64,000 nucleotides of DNA from Callorhinus ursinus (taxonomy: Eukaryota; Chordata; Mammalia; Carnivora; Otariidae), in NCBI RefSeq assembly GCF_003265705.1, contig NW_020312935.1:1777537-1841536 (forward strand), read 5' to 3'. This document shows, piece by piece, positions 22,564 to 34,370 of this stretch (positions within the stretch are counted from its first letter, which is position 1; every line of letters starts with the position of its first letter). Both the position numbers and the translations under genes were made by a program. The notes under the pieces are model-generated. The model was not told where the DNA came from, ran no database searches, and saw only the letters and a list, made by a program, of their open reading frames with translations.

Positions 22564-23903
22564 AAACAAGTTGTACTAAATCATCACTAAGATTCCTTTC
22601 GATGTTAAATTTCTATAGCTACCTATTCATAACATAATCCATCTTCAGTAAACATTTCAGGAGTGCTTGCTGTGCACGCAGTGATGCACCAGGGACTATG
22701 ATACAAGCGAGTCACACTGTTTTGTGGGACTAAGCAAGCTTTCTACACAGCAAGCAAAATATCTTCAGACAGCCTAACATCTTTATCTAGATTATTACAA
22801 ACTGCTCTGATTTATTTATAGTTTATTAATTTAAAAATTATAAAAATAATAAACTCCTATAACATGGAAAGAAAGTTTGGAAAATAAATAAAATAAATAA
22901 AACATTAATACCACCAATGTGAAATTACTATTACTCTTTCTGCTAAATTAGATGCATATTCAGCATTTTCATATGCATATTTGTTTTACATAAAATTTAT
23001 ATCCCGCCCTTTCCATGTATCATAAATAATTTCTATTGCTAGAAAACTCATAAATACTTTTGAATAACTAAGCTCAGTAAATTAAAATTGTTTTCTTTCC
23101 TACTACAAAAGTAATGCATACTCATTGAAAAAAAACTAAAAAGTAGAGATAAACAGAAAAAAAATCTTTTAATCCTTCTACCACAGATAATCTCTCTCAA
23201 CAGTCTGGTAGAAGGTATTCTTGTCCTTTTTAATGCAATATACTATATTTTTCAAAATAAAAAATGTTATATATTGTTTAATAACTTGCCTTTTTTTTAA
23301 CTTAATACATTTTAAAAGTGTTCCCCTGTCCAAATCTCATGCTTTTCTCTTATACTACTCCCTACTTAGACCTAATTTGTAACCAGAAATGCAGTATCGC
23401 TATCTCACCAGCCTCTTACTGAGTACCCAGAACTATGCTAGATTCTGAAAGTAGTCCAAAAGAAACAGAAGATTTGGACTGTGCCTGTGTAATTAAATAT
23501 TGTTCAGGAGATGACAATGGGTTTATGATTCAGTATAGAACATTTTCTTTAATATACTGCTCCTAAATTCCATTTAGTTTTATTATCTGTATTCAGAGTA
23601 CTCTAATTTTGTGTAATCTCCTATTACTTTTTATTTCTAACCTATCTTCATAATCTTTAATGTATTTTAAGTTTTGTATCAGTCTGCTTTTAATGCTTCC
23701 AATAAGAATGTCATCAGATTAGGAAGAATTCATCAGCTTCAGAGCATTCCATCTGCTATTTCCCAAAAGCTTCATAAACCAGTATGACTTGTCAATGGTC
23801 TGTTGTTTCCACTTTACAGTAACATATCTGAGGCCAGTGGAATTAATCTGATAGGATTTCAAGAGATCTTTCACATGCTGAAATTAAGATTCTGCCTTCA
23901 CTT

Positions 23904-24064
23904 TTTTTTTTAAGATTTTATTTGTTTATTTATTTGAGAGAGAGAGAGAGAAGCACGCTCCCCGCTAAGGAGGGAGCCCGACGTGGGGCTCAATCCCAGG
24001 ACCCCGAGATCATGACCTGAGCTGAAGGCAGATGCTCAAACTGACTGAGCCACCCAGGTGCCCC
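23904..24064 (-). mobile_element. CAN-SINE
   Basis: - orientation. Flanked by AAGATTCTGCCTTCACTT at 23886-23903 and 24065-24082, a perfect 18-bp duplication. Confidence 0.93.
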
Positions 24065-24368
24065 AAGATTCTGCCTTCACTTGAAAAGCCATTGTTCAAA
24101 TTCTTTGAAAGAAGCAATCAAGTTTATCCTGCCTGTCTTCTATAAGCTCCAAATACCTCATTTCATAAACATTCACAAAAATTATAATCTCTATGAATTT
24201 TTCTCAGTTTATCACATTTCTAAGACATCTGTTAAATAAAATTAGAATCAAAATATAGTTTTGTTTTCAAATTATAGCAAACATAATTTTATATGATATA
24301 CATAATCTCACTCAAATTATATCAAATATCATTTCCCTATAGTCTTCATTTTTGAAAACATGATTTTT

Positions 24369-24550
24369 GGGGCACCTGGGTGGCTCAGTCGGTTAAGCGT
24401 CTGCCTTTGGTTCAAGTCATGATCCCAGAGTTCCGGGATCAAGCCCCTCAGCAGGGAGTCTGCTTCTCTCTCTGCCCTTCACCCTGCTGGTGCTTATTCT
24501 CTCTCACTCTGTCTCCCTCTCAAATAAATAGATAAAATTATTTAAAAAAA
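24369..24550 (+). mobile_element. CAN-SINE
   Basis: Starts GGGGCACCTGGGTGGCTCAG. The flanks repeat GAAAACATGATTTTT / GGAAACATGATTTTT. Part of the central GCATCGGGCTCCC segment is deleted. Confidence 0.9.
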
Positions 24551-25081
24551 AAGGAAACATGATTTTTAATGACTACTTTCATGGTATAGGTGGATTTTTC
24601 TGGCATCAAATTTTCCAAAATTTTTTTTATCAAATATATTTTGGAAGATATTTCTCCACTGACACTGTTTACAACTTTGACAGCATTAATCATCTCTCTT
24701 ATGTTTTCTTGTGGGTATAGCCATATATATATATGATGAATAAATTAATGGACTCAACAGTATATTATAAAACAGAGCTGACAAGGGAAAGAAAAAATTG
24801 TTTTTAGAAGGTATTTCTTAAGCTTGTACTTTTATAGGTTGAAAATTCTGAGATCATTATTAAGTAATTAGAACAAAGAATTAAATGCATTTTAGCTACA
24901 ACTTCTCTGGTTACTGATACTTAACAACTGGGTACAGATTTTCTCATTCAACTAGTGGAATCAGCAGCAAGTTGCTCAACATAAAGCAAGAGGACCCAGT
25001 AAGATAACTGTAAGGTAGGCTGGCAAATGCAGATTTCACCCTATGTGGTGTCTGAAATGAACAATGGTTCCATTTGCTTAC

Positions 25082-25282
25082 CTTGCAGGAAAGGTCTGTA
25101 GCTGGTTGTTGGCAAGATGCAAGATTCGCAGGTGCGGGTGGCCCACCAAAACAGGCACACACTGGTCTGTCAGGAGGTTATTGGTCAGATAGAGCAGCTG
25201 CAGAGCACTCAGACTCTCCTCGCCTGCGCCAGCAGACGGCAAAGATTCTAGACTGTTTGCAGAGGCATTCAAGTATCTGAGA
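25082..25282 (-). CDS. PHLPP2: PHLPP2 exon: LRRs
   Basis: Acceptor TTGTGTCAG supplies the third base of an Asn codon; the exon then reads [39 protein letters not shown] and [16 protein letters not shown], ending AG| at donor GTAAGC. It covers about residues 596-661. Three LRR cores are plain. 201 nt, phase-2 symmetric. The GAGEES loop has small differences from what I recall of human. Confidence 0.96.
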
Positions 25283-27564
25283 CTGACACAACACACACAA
25301 ATCACCATTTCCTTTATGGTTATTTGTTACCATCATACCATCTCAGTATGGAACACTGCCATTTCATGCTCCCAAACTTGTGACACAATTAATTTCCTCC
25401 AGGGTATTATTTTTCTAATTGATTCTATCCACCCAACCAAAGTTCCTTTTATTCAACTCATGCAAGCCCAGCAGAGAGGAAAGAATTTAGGCTTGCTTGT
25501 ATTCCCAAGCTTCTGCAGTGGCCTGATTCTAACCTAGTTTCATCTTTTACTGTCTGTTGTCCATGGAAAAGGTGTTTTTGAATGTCATGTTCACAAATAT
25601 CCCAATTGTGAAGACACCCTTCAGAAAAGTTTTTGTCTGACTTTTAACAGGCTCATATTTATTTAGCCAATTCCCTGAAAGTCCTAATAACGGGCATACA
25701 GGCTGCTGGCCACTCTTTGCTATTACAGACATCATAATGAGCAGCTTCGTGCCGTTATCCAATTATCCCCTTAGGCCATATTCCCAGAAGCAGGATTTGT
25801 AGGGTCAAAGATACATCCATCTTTGAGATTTGTGTATATATTGTCAAACTGAACTCCAGAAAGGCAATACCAAGTTATACCTTCCCCGAGAAGGATATAA
25901 GAAAGTCCGTTTGCTCAATCCTTTGTCAACACTGAGTATCATAATTCATTTTAATCTCCACCAATCTAACAGGTAAAATATGGTATGATTTTAAAAATTT
26001 GCCCGGCATGGTGTGTGGTATATATATACCATGCTTAATAAAAGACAGTTATTATTATTAACCTTGTTGTGTTCAGTCTTCTTCATATTATGTGATCCAC
26101 ATCCCTAATTAGCTTTTTAGTTGTTAAGGGTAGTTTATATGTATGTATATCTTTGTATGTCCCAAAAGTTCTCTGTGCAGAGTTAGGGTTAGACTAATAT
26201 CATTGACAGTTTGCTACAGCTACTAAGTAGCTTCCTTACTACAAATTCTAAGGTTGTGAACTAATTTTGTTCAGACTGTCATTAGAACTAAATGCAGTGG
26301 GGCGCATGGCTGGTTCAGTCAGTGGCGTGTGTGACTCGATCCTGGCGCTGTGGGTTCAAGACCCATGTTAGGTGTGGAGATTGCTTAAAAATAAAAACTT
26401 AAAAAAGAAACAAAAAACCAGCAACAAAGAGGGCACTTGGGTGGCTCAGTCAGTTAAACATCTAACTCTTGATATCGGGGTTGTGGGTTCAATCCCCTCA
26501 TTGGGTGTAGAGATTTCTCAAAAATAAAATCTTGGAAAAAAAAAAAAAAAAGAAAGTGTCTCAGTTGGTTAAGCATCCAACTCTTGATTTTGGCTCAGGT
26601 CATGATCCCAGGGTTGTGAGATCAAGCCCTGCGACGGGCTCCATGCTGGGCATGGAGCCTGCTTAAGATTCTCTCTCCCTCTACCCTTCCCCTTCTCTCT
26701 TAAAAAAAAAAAAAAAGAGCTAAATGCACTGTTATGCATTACTAACAAATACTTGTTAATTAAAAAGTTAAATGTTACTGCATTAAAATCCCATATACTT
26801 TCCAAAAAGAAAATTTCCCTCAACACTTGTGAGCTAAATGCCTTTTCATGTATCCTATATAGCCTTATGTTAAATTACTAATGCTTATCTCTGTTTTCTC
26901 CATTTATATACTTAAGACAATATTGTGGAAGACTATAATTAAAACTAATTTTCACTTAATGGTGACATATGCATGAGATAAACCAGATTACAGGAAGTAA
27001 CAGGAAGACACACTATTTGTTAATTTACAATGAGAACGTAAATAACACCTTTTGGAACAAAGTTACCTTTAAATGCACAGTTTTCAAAGTAGCTAGTAAA
27101 AAAGCACTGCACATTAAGAATGTAACTTCATGATAACCTGGTAAAGCAAGAAGCAAAAACTAAATTAACTTTAGTGATATGTCCTTTTCTCCCATATGCA
27201 AAAGCTGAAAATTGCCTAAGAAAGCTTTATCCGAATGCTAATTTTTCTTCAAGAGGTCATAAATGTATTCATTTTCGGAGATGAAAGCCTGTTTGAAATT
27301 TCCCAAGCTGCTTGAAATTGTTTACAACACTAAAACTTCTTCAGTATTTGATGGTTATTTCAACTTCTGAGTTAAAGACTACTGCCTCATACAAGAGTGC
27401 CCTATCTGATTTCATATAAATTACTCGTATAAGTGAGTCTCCACCCATAGTTGGACCATGCAGCAAACACTGTAAATAGAGTTCCAAAGGTCACTCCGAG
27501 GACAAGTCAATACTGTTTGTTTCACCAATGGCTCTCTCTTCTAAAAAAACTCTGTGGCACTTAC
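25283..27564 (-). other. PHLPP2: PHLPP2 intron with LINE remnant and triple SINE cluster
   Basis: Holds an antisense LINE-like stretch at about 25580-25990 and three SINEs in tandem at 26299-26717. The rest is AT-rich and unassigned. Confidence 0.6.
26299..26717 (+). mobile_element. Cluster of three CAN-SINEs in tandem
   Basis: Three + orientation tRNA-Lys-type SINEs lie end to end: about 26299-26410 (short, older type), 26428-26554 (short type, GGTTGTGGGTTCAATCCCC) and 26556-26717 (longer type lacking its first bases). Each A-rich tail abuts the next copy, as if later copies inserted into the tails of earlier ones. Confidence 0.85.
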
Positions 27565-27720
27565 TTTAAGGCCTTGGAGAAGAGCGTATCTGGCAGCCTG
27601 GTGAGTAGGTTATGCTGAATATCCAGCAACTCGAGAGGGATGTGCTCCACCAGCACCGGCAGGCTCTGCACCTGGTTGTGCCCCACCATCAGCTTTCTGA
27701 GACTCAAGCTACTAAGGATT
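27565..27720 (-). CDS. PHLPP2: PHLPP2 exon: LRRs
   Basis: Acceptor TTGCCCTTAG completes an Arg codon, then [20 protein letters not shown] and [20 protein letters not shown], ending AA| at donor GTAAGT. It covers about residues 544-594. 156 nt, phase-2 symmetric, two LRR cores. Confidence 0.96.
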
Positions 27721-28049
27721 CTAAGGGCAACAGTACAAAGAAACAAATGAAAAACTTCCTTAAATCATTCTTTCTAGTTTGCCCTTGACCATCTCCCTGA
27801 AATCAGTAAGTAGAAGCCTATCCTAGACAGCCTCATCACCAGCAAGCACCTGAGCCAACAGAGTGGCCATGACCATATGCTTACCAATCACCCACCAGGA
27901 AGTCATTGTAAGGTCATTTTGGGAAAAGATGACTTAATGAAAGCAAACAACACAGAATAGATCTAAACAAAAAAAGGAATTTCTAGAATAAATTGATTTA
28001 TATTTTAAGTCTAGATAGCACCAAAAGTTCAGTGAGTTTATTTATATAG

Positions 28050-28379
28050 TTTATCCTTGAACAACATGGATTTGAACTGCGTGGGTCCATTTACATGTGG
28101 ATTTTTTTTTTTTAATAAAGGCAGTAGAGTACTGTAAATGTATTTTCTCTTCCTTATGATTTTCTTAATGAGATTTTTCTCTTCTCTAGCTCACTTTAAG
28201 AATAGAGTATAAAATACATATAACATACAAAACATGACTATTTATGAGATCAGTAAGGCTTCCAGTCAACAGTAGGCTCTTAGTAGTTAAGTTTTGGGGG
28301 GAGTCAAAAGTTACACGTGGATTTTCAACTGTGCAAGGGTTGGGACCCATAACCCCCACATTGTTCAAGGGTCAACTCT
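28050..28379. mobile_element. Tigger-type (pogo) DNA transposon remnant
   Basis: One end reads CCTTGAACAACATGG and the other CATTGTTCAAGGGTCAACT, an inverted pair about 330 bases apart. The interior (GATTTGAACTGCGTGGGTCC, AAAAGTTACACGTGGATTTT) fits the mammalian Tigger2/MER2-like family as I remember it. Subfamily name not certain. Confidence 0.75.
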
Positions 28380-28784
28380 AACTGTAATAAATAACAAAAT
28401 TTATTATAACAAAAACTACTACTTATTTAGTGTTTAAAATGTGCTAGGCCATTTTAACTATTAAGTTCAGAAGAGTTAAGGGACTTTGATTCTCACACTA
28501 AATGTGGGAAATAGTATCATAATTTGAACTAAGGTCTGATTCCAAAGGCTGTGTTCACACCTACTGTGCTGCAAGCCGCTAGTTTATTTTAAAGACTCTA
28601 CTAGATGACCCCCACACATTTCACACCTCAGTGCCTCACCCCAAGTGCCTCCCTCTTTCCCGCTCCACATACAGAAATCTCACCATCTTGTAAAAGGTCA
28701 AATCAAATATGCAAATCTCTCATGAAGCATTCTCCAATTGTTCAAAGTTGTGAATTTCTAAAACATTTGATTCATACAGTGTAA

Positions 28785-28990
28785 TGATGAAGAGTGAGGG
28801 CTTCAGAGTAAGAACGACTACACTCAAATGACAGCTCCCATCATTTCCTGGTCAAGTGTGACCTTGGGCAAATTACCTACCCGCTGCAGGCCTTCATTCC
28901 CTCATCTGTAAGATGAGAATAAGTGCGTCTAACTAATAAGGTGGTTAAAGCTTTAATAAGATAATAAGTGAGGTTCTTAGAACATTACTC
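28785..28990 (+). repeat. MIR SINE remnant
   Basis: GAGGGCTTCAGAGTAAGAAC, GTGACCTTGGGCAAATTACC and CCCTCATCTGTAAGATGAG are the MIR landmarks in order. Confidence 0.8.
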
Positions 28991-29243
28991 AGTTCCTAAC
29001 AACTTATCCAGTACAAATGATTATCACAATCAGATCTCTGACCTATGCCAATAACTCTTGTTACATTTTATCACAGTTATCTGTGCACAAGGCATCCCAA
29101 CTATCCACTTACTGCAGTTCCATGCAGGCCAAGACTGTGCACTAGCCATTACTGTATTCCTTATAGCACTTCACAGTGCCCTACACTCAGAAAGTACTCA
29201 ATATTTATCAAACGAATGAAAACACCTTTGAAAGGCAACCCAA

Positions 29244-29408
29244 GGGGCGCCTGGGTGGCTCAGTCAATTAAGAGTCTGACTTTGGCTCAGGATGTGATCC
29301 CAGGGTCCTGGGATGGAGCCCCATGTCGGGCTCCCTGCTTCTCCCTCTGCTTCTGCCCCTCCCCCTCTGTCTCTCTCTCAAATAAATAAAATCTTAAAAA
29401 AAAGAAAA
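29244..29408 (+). mobile_element. CAN-SINE
   Basis: GGGGCGCCTGGGTGGCTCAG start and AAATAAATAAAATCTTAAAA tail. Flanks AAAGGCAACCCAA / AAAGACAACCCAA are an imperfect 13-bp duplication. Confidence 0.92.
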
Positions 29409-29499
29409 CAAAGACAACCCAAATCTAGGAAAATAATTACACATACAAACACACATATTAATACATATATACATAATACATACATTAATACACACATAC

Positions 29500-29595
29500 C
29501 TCATGGGAACCTCTGTTAGAAGATTATAGCTCACATCTAATATTTCCATCTTCTTTGCTTCACAGGCCCAGTCAGGGACACACTCTAGCAGGTTT
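29500..29595 (-). CDS. PHLPP2: PHLPP2 exon: LRR
   Basis: Acceptor TTTTCTGTAG completes an Arg codon (CG|A), then [20 protein letters not shown] and [11 protein letters not shown], ending AG| at donor GTATGT. It covers about residues 512-542. 96 nt, phase-2 symmetric. Confidence 0.96.
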
Positions 29596-32108
29596 CTACA
29601 GAAAATAATTAAAAGGCATCGCTGAAGATGACAAGTGGAAGTCATTTCACTAGTCTGTAAGGTATCTGTTAACTGGCCTGTGACCTCCTTGAGGACAGGA
29701 GCACTCTCCCCAAGGCATCCCTAGCACACCACCTGGAATATAGTAAGTGCTCAAGGAATGCTGTAGATAGGCAGAGAGAGATAAACACACGAACATGTAT
29801 TATATTGGATCAATTATGCTACGCGCTCAAAGAAGACACTGAGGAGGTTCTGAACACTACAGAAAGCACAGAGTAGAGAGATGGGGTGAGGAAAGACAAT
29901 GAAAGCTGTGGCTTTCTAAACAAACTTTCAAAGACGAGTAGGATTTGCACAGGTAATGAATGACTGAAGGAGAAGAGAAGGAAATTGTAGAGAAAATGAA
30001 CGAAGTGAATACAAGTGAGGAAGCGGGGACAGAAGGTAAGTGGTGGGAGAAGCTGCGAGTCATTACAACGTGACCCAGGCCACCCAGCGGATACTTAGCA
30101 CAAGAAATTCTATGTTCAGATGCTACTTAGCTTTGCTAAGGCTCAAAGGATCTACTGAGGGACAGATCACATAATGAGGCACAAAGAAGCAGGTGCTGTA
30201 AGAGATGCGCAGGTACTGTCACAAGAGCCTAGTGAAGGATCAGGGCAAGCTCCCCAAGATATATGACATCTGGGTTAGAATCTGAGGAATGCTGTACACT
30301 GACCCAAGATGACAAAAATATACTAAGCAAGAGGTGACAACATGAGTTAGAGCAGCAACAAGAAAAGAAATGACATGATATATGTGAGGAATAATAAGCA
30401 GTCTGGTGACACCAGAGCAGCAAATATGGAGCCAAGGCATAGGAAAAAACCTGGAGAGACCTAAGTCATGTCTAGAAGATTGTGACTTTATCCTGCAGGT
30501 ACAGGGGGATCAATGAAGTGTTCGTACCGTAAGCAGTGGGGAGACACGGTCGGTATTGCACCTTCAACAGCTCACTCTGGGGATACTCAGAGGTCCAGCT
30601 GAGGTTCTTTTTTAGTAAAAGGAAGCTGTTACAGATTTCCAGACAAGAAATGGTATGAGCCTAAATGGGTGGTAATACACATGGAAAGGAGGGGAGGGAT
30701 TCCAGAAATATTTAGGAGGCAAAAATCAAAACAACTGGGAGATGAATTAGACATGGGAGTAGAGCAGAGGGAAGAATAAAAAATGACCTTCAGGCTTCTT
30801 GTCTAGAAAGCCAGGGAGAAAAATCATATCCCAAGAAACGACTGGTAGGCTCCAAACAAGGTTGGAAATGTTAGTCGCAAGTGGTGTCCATCTGATAGGA
30901 CTATCTTACGACAATGCCAAAAGCTGAAGCAGACACAAGACAACAAGCTAAGCTAGGGTTGGAGGAGTGGATAAGGAGTTTCGTTTGGCACATGTGGGAG
31001 GTACTTGGAGACGGGCAGGTCAAAAATGCCTAATGCACAAGTAGACACATAGGTCTGAGGCTGGAAGAACAGGTCTGGGCTGGAGATCCAGGTGATGCTG
31101 ATGCCGAAGTGTAGCTGAAACCACTGGAGTAAATGAGACTTTGTCACATGAGAACGCAGCAGGTAAGGACAGACCTGGAATAAGTGATCTGTAAAAGACT
31201 GGCTGAGGAAGAGGAGTACACGCAGGAGACAGGAGTGGTTGAAGCAGCATGAAAAAAAATCAGATCATATTAGGCAGCTGAGGAAAAAGCATGCTTGAAG
31301 AAAAGAGCAGGATTAACAATGTCAATTTAGAGAAGTTCCAGATGAGAAGACCGAAAGCAAGCTGTGATGGGATAAACAAATGGGAACCGAGGAAAGTGAG
31401 CCAACAAATGCAAATACTTCCTGAGAAATGTGGACAAAAAGGGAATGCGAAGAACGAGATAGGACCTAGAGGGGCTGCAAGTATCTGTCTTTGTTAAGAC
31501 CGAAGAGGTGTGAGTGTGGGTAGATGGAGAAAAAGAATACCCTGACCACACGAGAAGGGGAGGAAGTGGTGACTCACAGAGCAAGGTCTGGAGCAGGGAA
31601 GCAGATGCCATCCCAGGCCCAGAGGCTGCACTGGACTTGAACAGAGGAAAGCAGCTGAGAATGGATACGAATCTCCATGCATTTAAGCAAGGTGGGAAGA
31701 AGCTGAGGGAGATCACCTAAGACAATCTCTCTTTTCCCAGTCAAGTGAGAAGCTAAGCTCTGGAGTAAGGAGATGGGGGGGTGGTGCAGCTGAGGGAAGC
31801 CGAACAATGTGGAGCAGATACCCAGGACACTGGAAGGACCTGACAAGAGAAGAGACTGATAAGCTCCAGATGAGGTTGGAAACTGAGACTTTACAGTGGT
31901 GTCCATATGATTTTCTTTAGCAATTATCAAGCCCAGAGAAGGTAAATCTTAGTACTGACCCATGCTGGGGTTCTGCTGAGAAGATATGACAGAAAGAAAT
32001 GGATGGAGGGGAACTAGAACAACAGCTTAATAATAATGGTAACAAAGTAACAACAAAAAGAAACCTGGCTCTAACAGTTAATATTTCCTGAAAGACTACT
32101 CTATGCCA

Positions 32109-32337
32109 GGGGCGCCTGGGTGGCTCAGTCATTAAATGTCTGCCTTCGGCTCAGGTCATAATCCCGGGGTCCTGGGATCGAGCCCCGCATCGGGCTCCCT
32201 GCTCCGCGGGAAGCCTGCTTCTCCCTCTCCCACTCCCCCTGCTTGTGTTCCCTCTCTCATTGTCTCTCTCTGTCAAAAAATAAATAAAAAATCTTAAAAC
32301 AAAACAAAACAAAACATCTTCTTAAAAAAAAAAAAAA
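32109..32337 (+). mobile_element. CAN-SINE
   Basis: Full-length + copy with a long composite A-rich tail. It interrupts an antisense MIR-like stretch; flanks AGACTACTCTATGCCAG / AGACTATTTTACGCCAG are a diverged duplication. Confidence 0.92.
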
Positions 32338-32830
32338 AGACTATTTTACGCCAGGCACCATACTAATATTTTGCATTTAGGATCTCATTTAATCTTTGAC
32401 GCTGACCATATAGGACCCCATCCACTTTCTACCTGCTCTATCACTCTATAATCACAGCATTTAAGAAGCTACCCTGTAACTGCTTGTTTGGTTGTCAAAC
32501 TCTCCAATAGGCTATAAAACTCAATCACCGAATCCTGAATGCCCAACAGCGTTTAAAAAAAAAAAAAAAAAAGGAAAGAAAGCAAACCTCAGTTATATTT
32601 GTTCTTGACCACCAATGGAAGTAATAAAATCCTGAATATAATTAATATCACTTTAACCATCAGACCAACACGGGTCATAAGAATACCAAAAAAATAAGAG
32701 AATAAAAATTTAAAAATAAGACAATAAAAACCAAGAATTATCTGAATTTAATCAGCAAGAAGGAAATCACTACCATGAAGGAGATAAAAGTTCTTCTTTG
32801 TTTGCATCTCATTCTAAATTCCCAGACTTT

Positions 32831-33038
32831 GGGGCACCTGGGGGGCTCAGTCAGTTAAGCAGCTGCCTTCGGCTCAGGTCATGATCCCAGGGTCCTGGGA
32901 TCGAGCCCCGCATCGGGCTCCCTGCTCACGCTGGGAGCCTGCTTCTCCCTCTTCCTCTGCCTCTCCCCCTGCTTGTGAACTCTCTCTTTCTCTGTCAAAT
33001 AAATAAAATCTTAAAAAAATAATAATAAATAAATAAAT
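32831..33038 (+). mobile_element. CAN-SINE
   Basis: GGGGCACCTGGGGGGCTCAG start with an (AAAT)n tail. Perfect duplication AAATTCCCAGACTTT on both sides. Confidence 0.93.
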
Positions 33039-33279
33039 AAATTCCCAGACTTTAAGAATGAGTAATTCACAGGCACCTTTCTGTTTCAAGAAGACCTTCC
33101 CTCGAAATAGATGGTATGGCAATTAAAAGTATTCCTCCACTCGTCCTTTCTCCCTTCTCTAGGCTACCCAAATATTTCAATGTATTAGATCTCTTATACC
33201 TCAAAACTACCAAAGTATCCACATCTAACTCTTAAATATTAATAATCAAACAAGCACCACTCTCATGAGACACACTCAC

Positions 33280-33340
33280 CGGGAAAGTTCTAGAGAAGTA
33301 AGTTGACTGGGTACTGGATAGACATTCACTGCTGTCAGCC
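33280..33340 (-). CDS. PHLPP2: PHLPP2 small exon: LRR
   Basis: Only 61 nt. The acceptor TTTGATTAG adds two bases of an Arg codon (A|GG), then LTAVNVYPVPSQLTSLELS, ending CG| at donor GTGAGT. It covers about residues 492-510. It is the one join in the LRR block with a phase-1 entry. The preceding polypyrimidine tract is modest. It is too short to stand out as an open frame, but both neighbours require it for frame. Confidence 0.95.
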
Positions 33341-33639
33341 CTAATCAAAAAACAAACAAATGTTAGTGACACTCTCCAAAGAAGAAAGTAACTGAGAGTA
33401 AACAAGAGCAAAGTGGCTCAGTGAGATCACCAGAGAGAAAACTAATGTCATCTACTGAGATGGACTGAAGACAAAAACCTGGGTAACTAGCAATGACTAA
33501 CTTTACCTGATCGTGATCTGAAACCAAATAGAACAACTAATAGAAGGATCCTGTGTACTGGTCTGGACTCACACTAGCTCAGGCAGTTGTTAAATGTCAG
33601 CAGTGACTACTTAGCTTTTAAACTTAAAAAAAAAATTAA

Positions 33640-34370
33640 TAATTGGATTTTTACTGGCAATATTTTAACTTTTAATTAAAGTAAAACATAAATATAGAAA
33701 AGTGCAACAATCTTAAGTGTATAGATCAACGAATTTTTACAAACAAAACCCAGTGGGGTAACCAGTACCCAAATCAAGAAACAGCATATTACCAGTTGCC
33801 CCCGAATCCCCCTTTAGTCACTCCCCAGCTGGGCAACCCCACCCTGACTCCCAATACCACAGATCACTTTTGCCTATCCATAAAAATACACACATACAGT
33901 CTACATACTTTTCTGTCCGGATTTACTCCACACCGTGATTGTGAGATTTGGTCCTATTACTGCATATGGCTGTAGTTCATTTTCATTCTCGTGGCCGTAT
34001 CAAATTTTTTATGTAAATATACCACAACTTATTTAACCATTTTAGAGTTGGTGGGCATTTGAAGTCTTTTCCAGTTTGGGGTTACTATGAACACTGCTTC
34101 ATGAACATTTCTGTCCCTGTCTTTTGTGGACTAATGCAAGGAGCGTTTATGTTGGATATAAGATAGGAGAGAGAGAGAGAGAAGATAATTCTACGGGTTT
34201 CCAAAGTGGTTGAACCAATTTACACTCACAACAGTGGACACTGGCATTTTTAGTCTTTTCCATTCTTGTCGCTCTGGTAGGTGTGCAGTGGTGTCATACT
34301 GGGGTTTCAATTTGCATATCCCTGATGACCAGTGAGGTTGAGTGCCTTTTCCTACATTAACTGATCACTT
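33640..34370 (-). mobile_element. Old L1 fragment, antisense to the + strand
   Basis: Phrases such as TTTCCAAAGTGGTTGAACCA, CAATTTACACTCACAACAGT and TTTGCATATCCCTGATGACC are the antisense of L1 3'-end sequence. Heavily diverged. Confidence 0.65.

Larger units (their letters stand above)
21961..25081 (-). other. PHLPP2: PHLPP2 intron with three SINEs
   Basis: Contains SINEs at 22361-22563, 23904-24064 and 24369-24550 and an AT-rich LINE-like stretch around 22800-23330. No exon seen. Confidence 0.65.
27721..29499 (-). other. PHLPP2: PHLPP2 intron with Tigger-type remnant, MIR and SINE
   Basis: Contains a DNA-transposon remnant at 28050-28379, MIR-like segments at about 28400-28520 and 28785-28990, and a SINE at 29244-29408. 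A (CA/TA)n-like tract lies just inside the donor of the preceding exon at 29425-29498. Confidence 0.65.
29596..33279 (-). other. PHLPP2: PHLPP2 intron with ancient repeat block and two SINEs
   Basis: From about 29860 to 31960 the + strand is purine-rich, with phrases such as TTATCCTGCAGGTACAGGGG and ATATTTAGGAGGCAAAAATC. These look like an old mammal-wide interspersed repeat that I cannot name securely, possibly in partial duplicate (GGTTGGAAATG...GTGGTGTCCAT recurs near 30865-30890 and 31873-31908). SINEs lie at 32109-32337 and 32831-33038. No exon. Confidence 0.5.
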
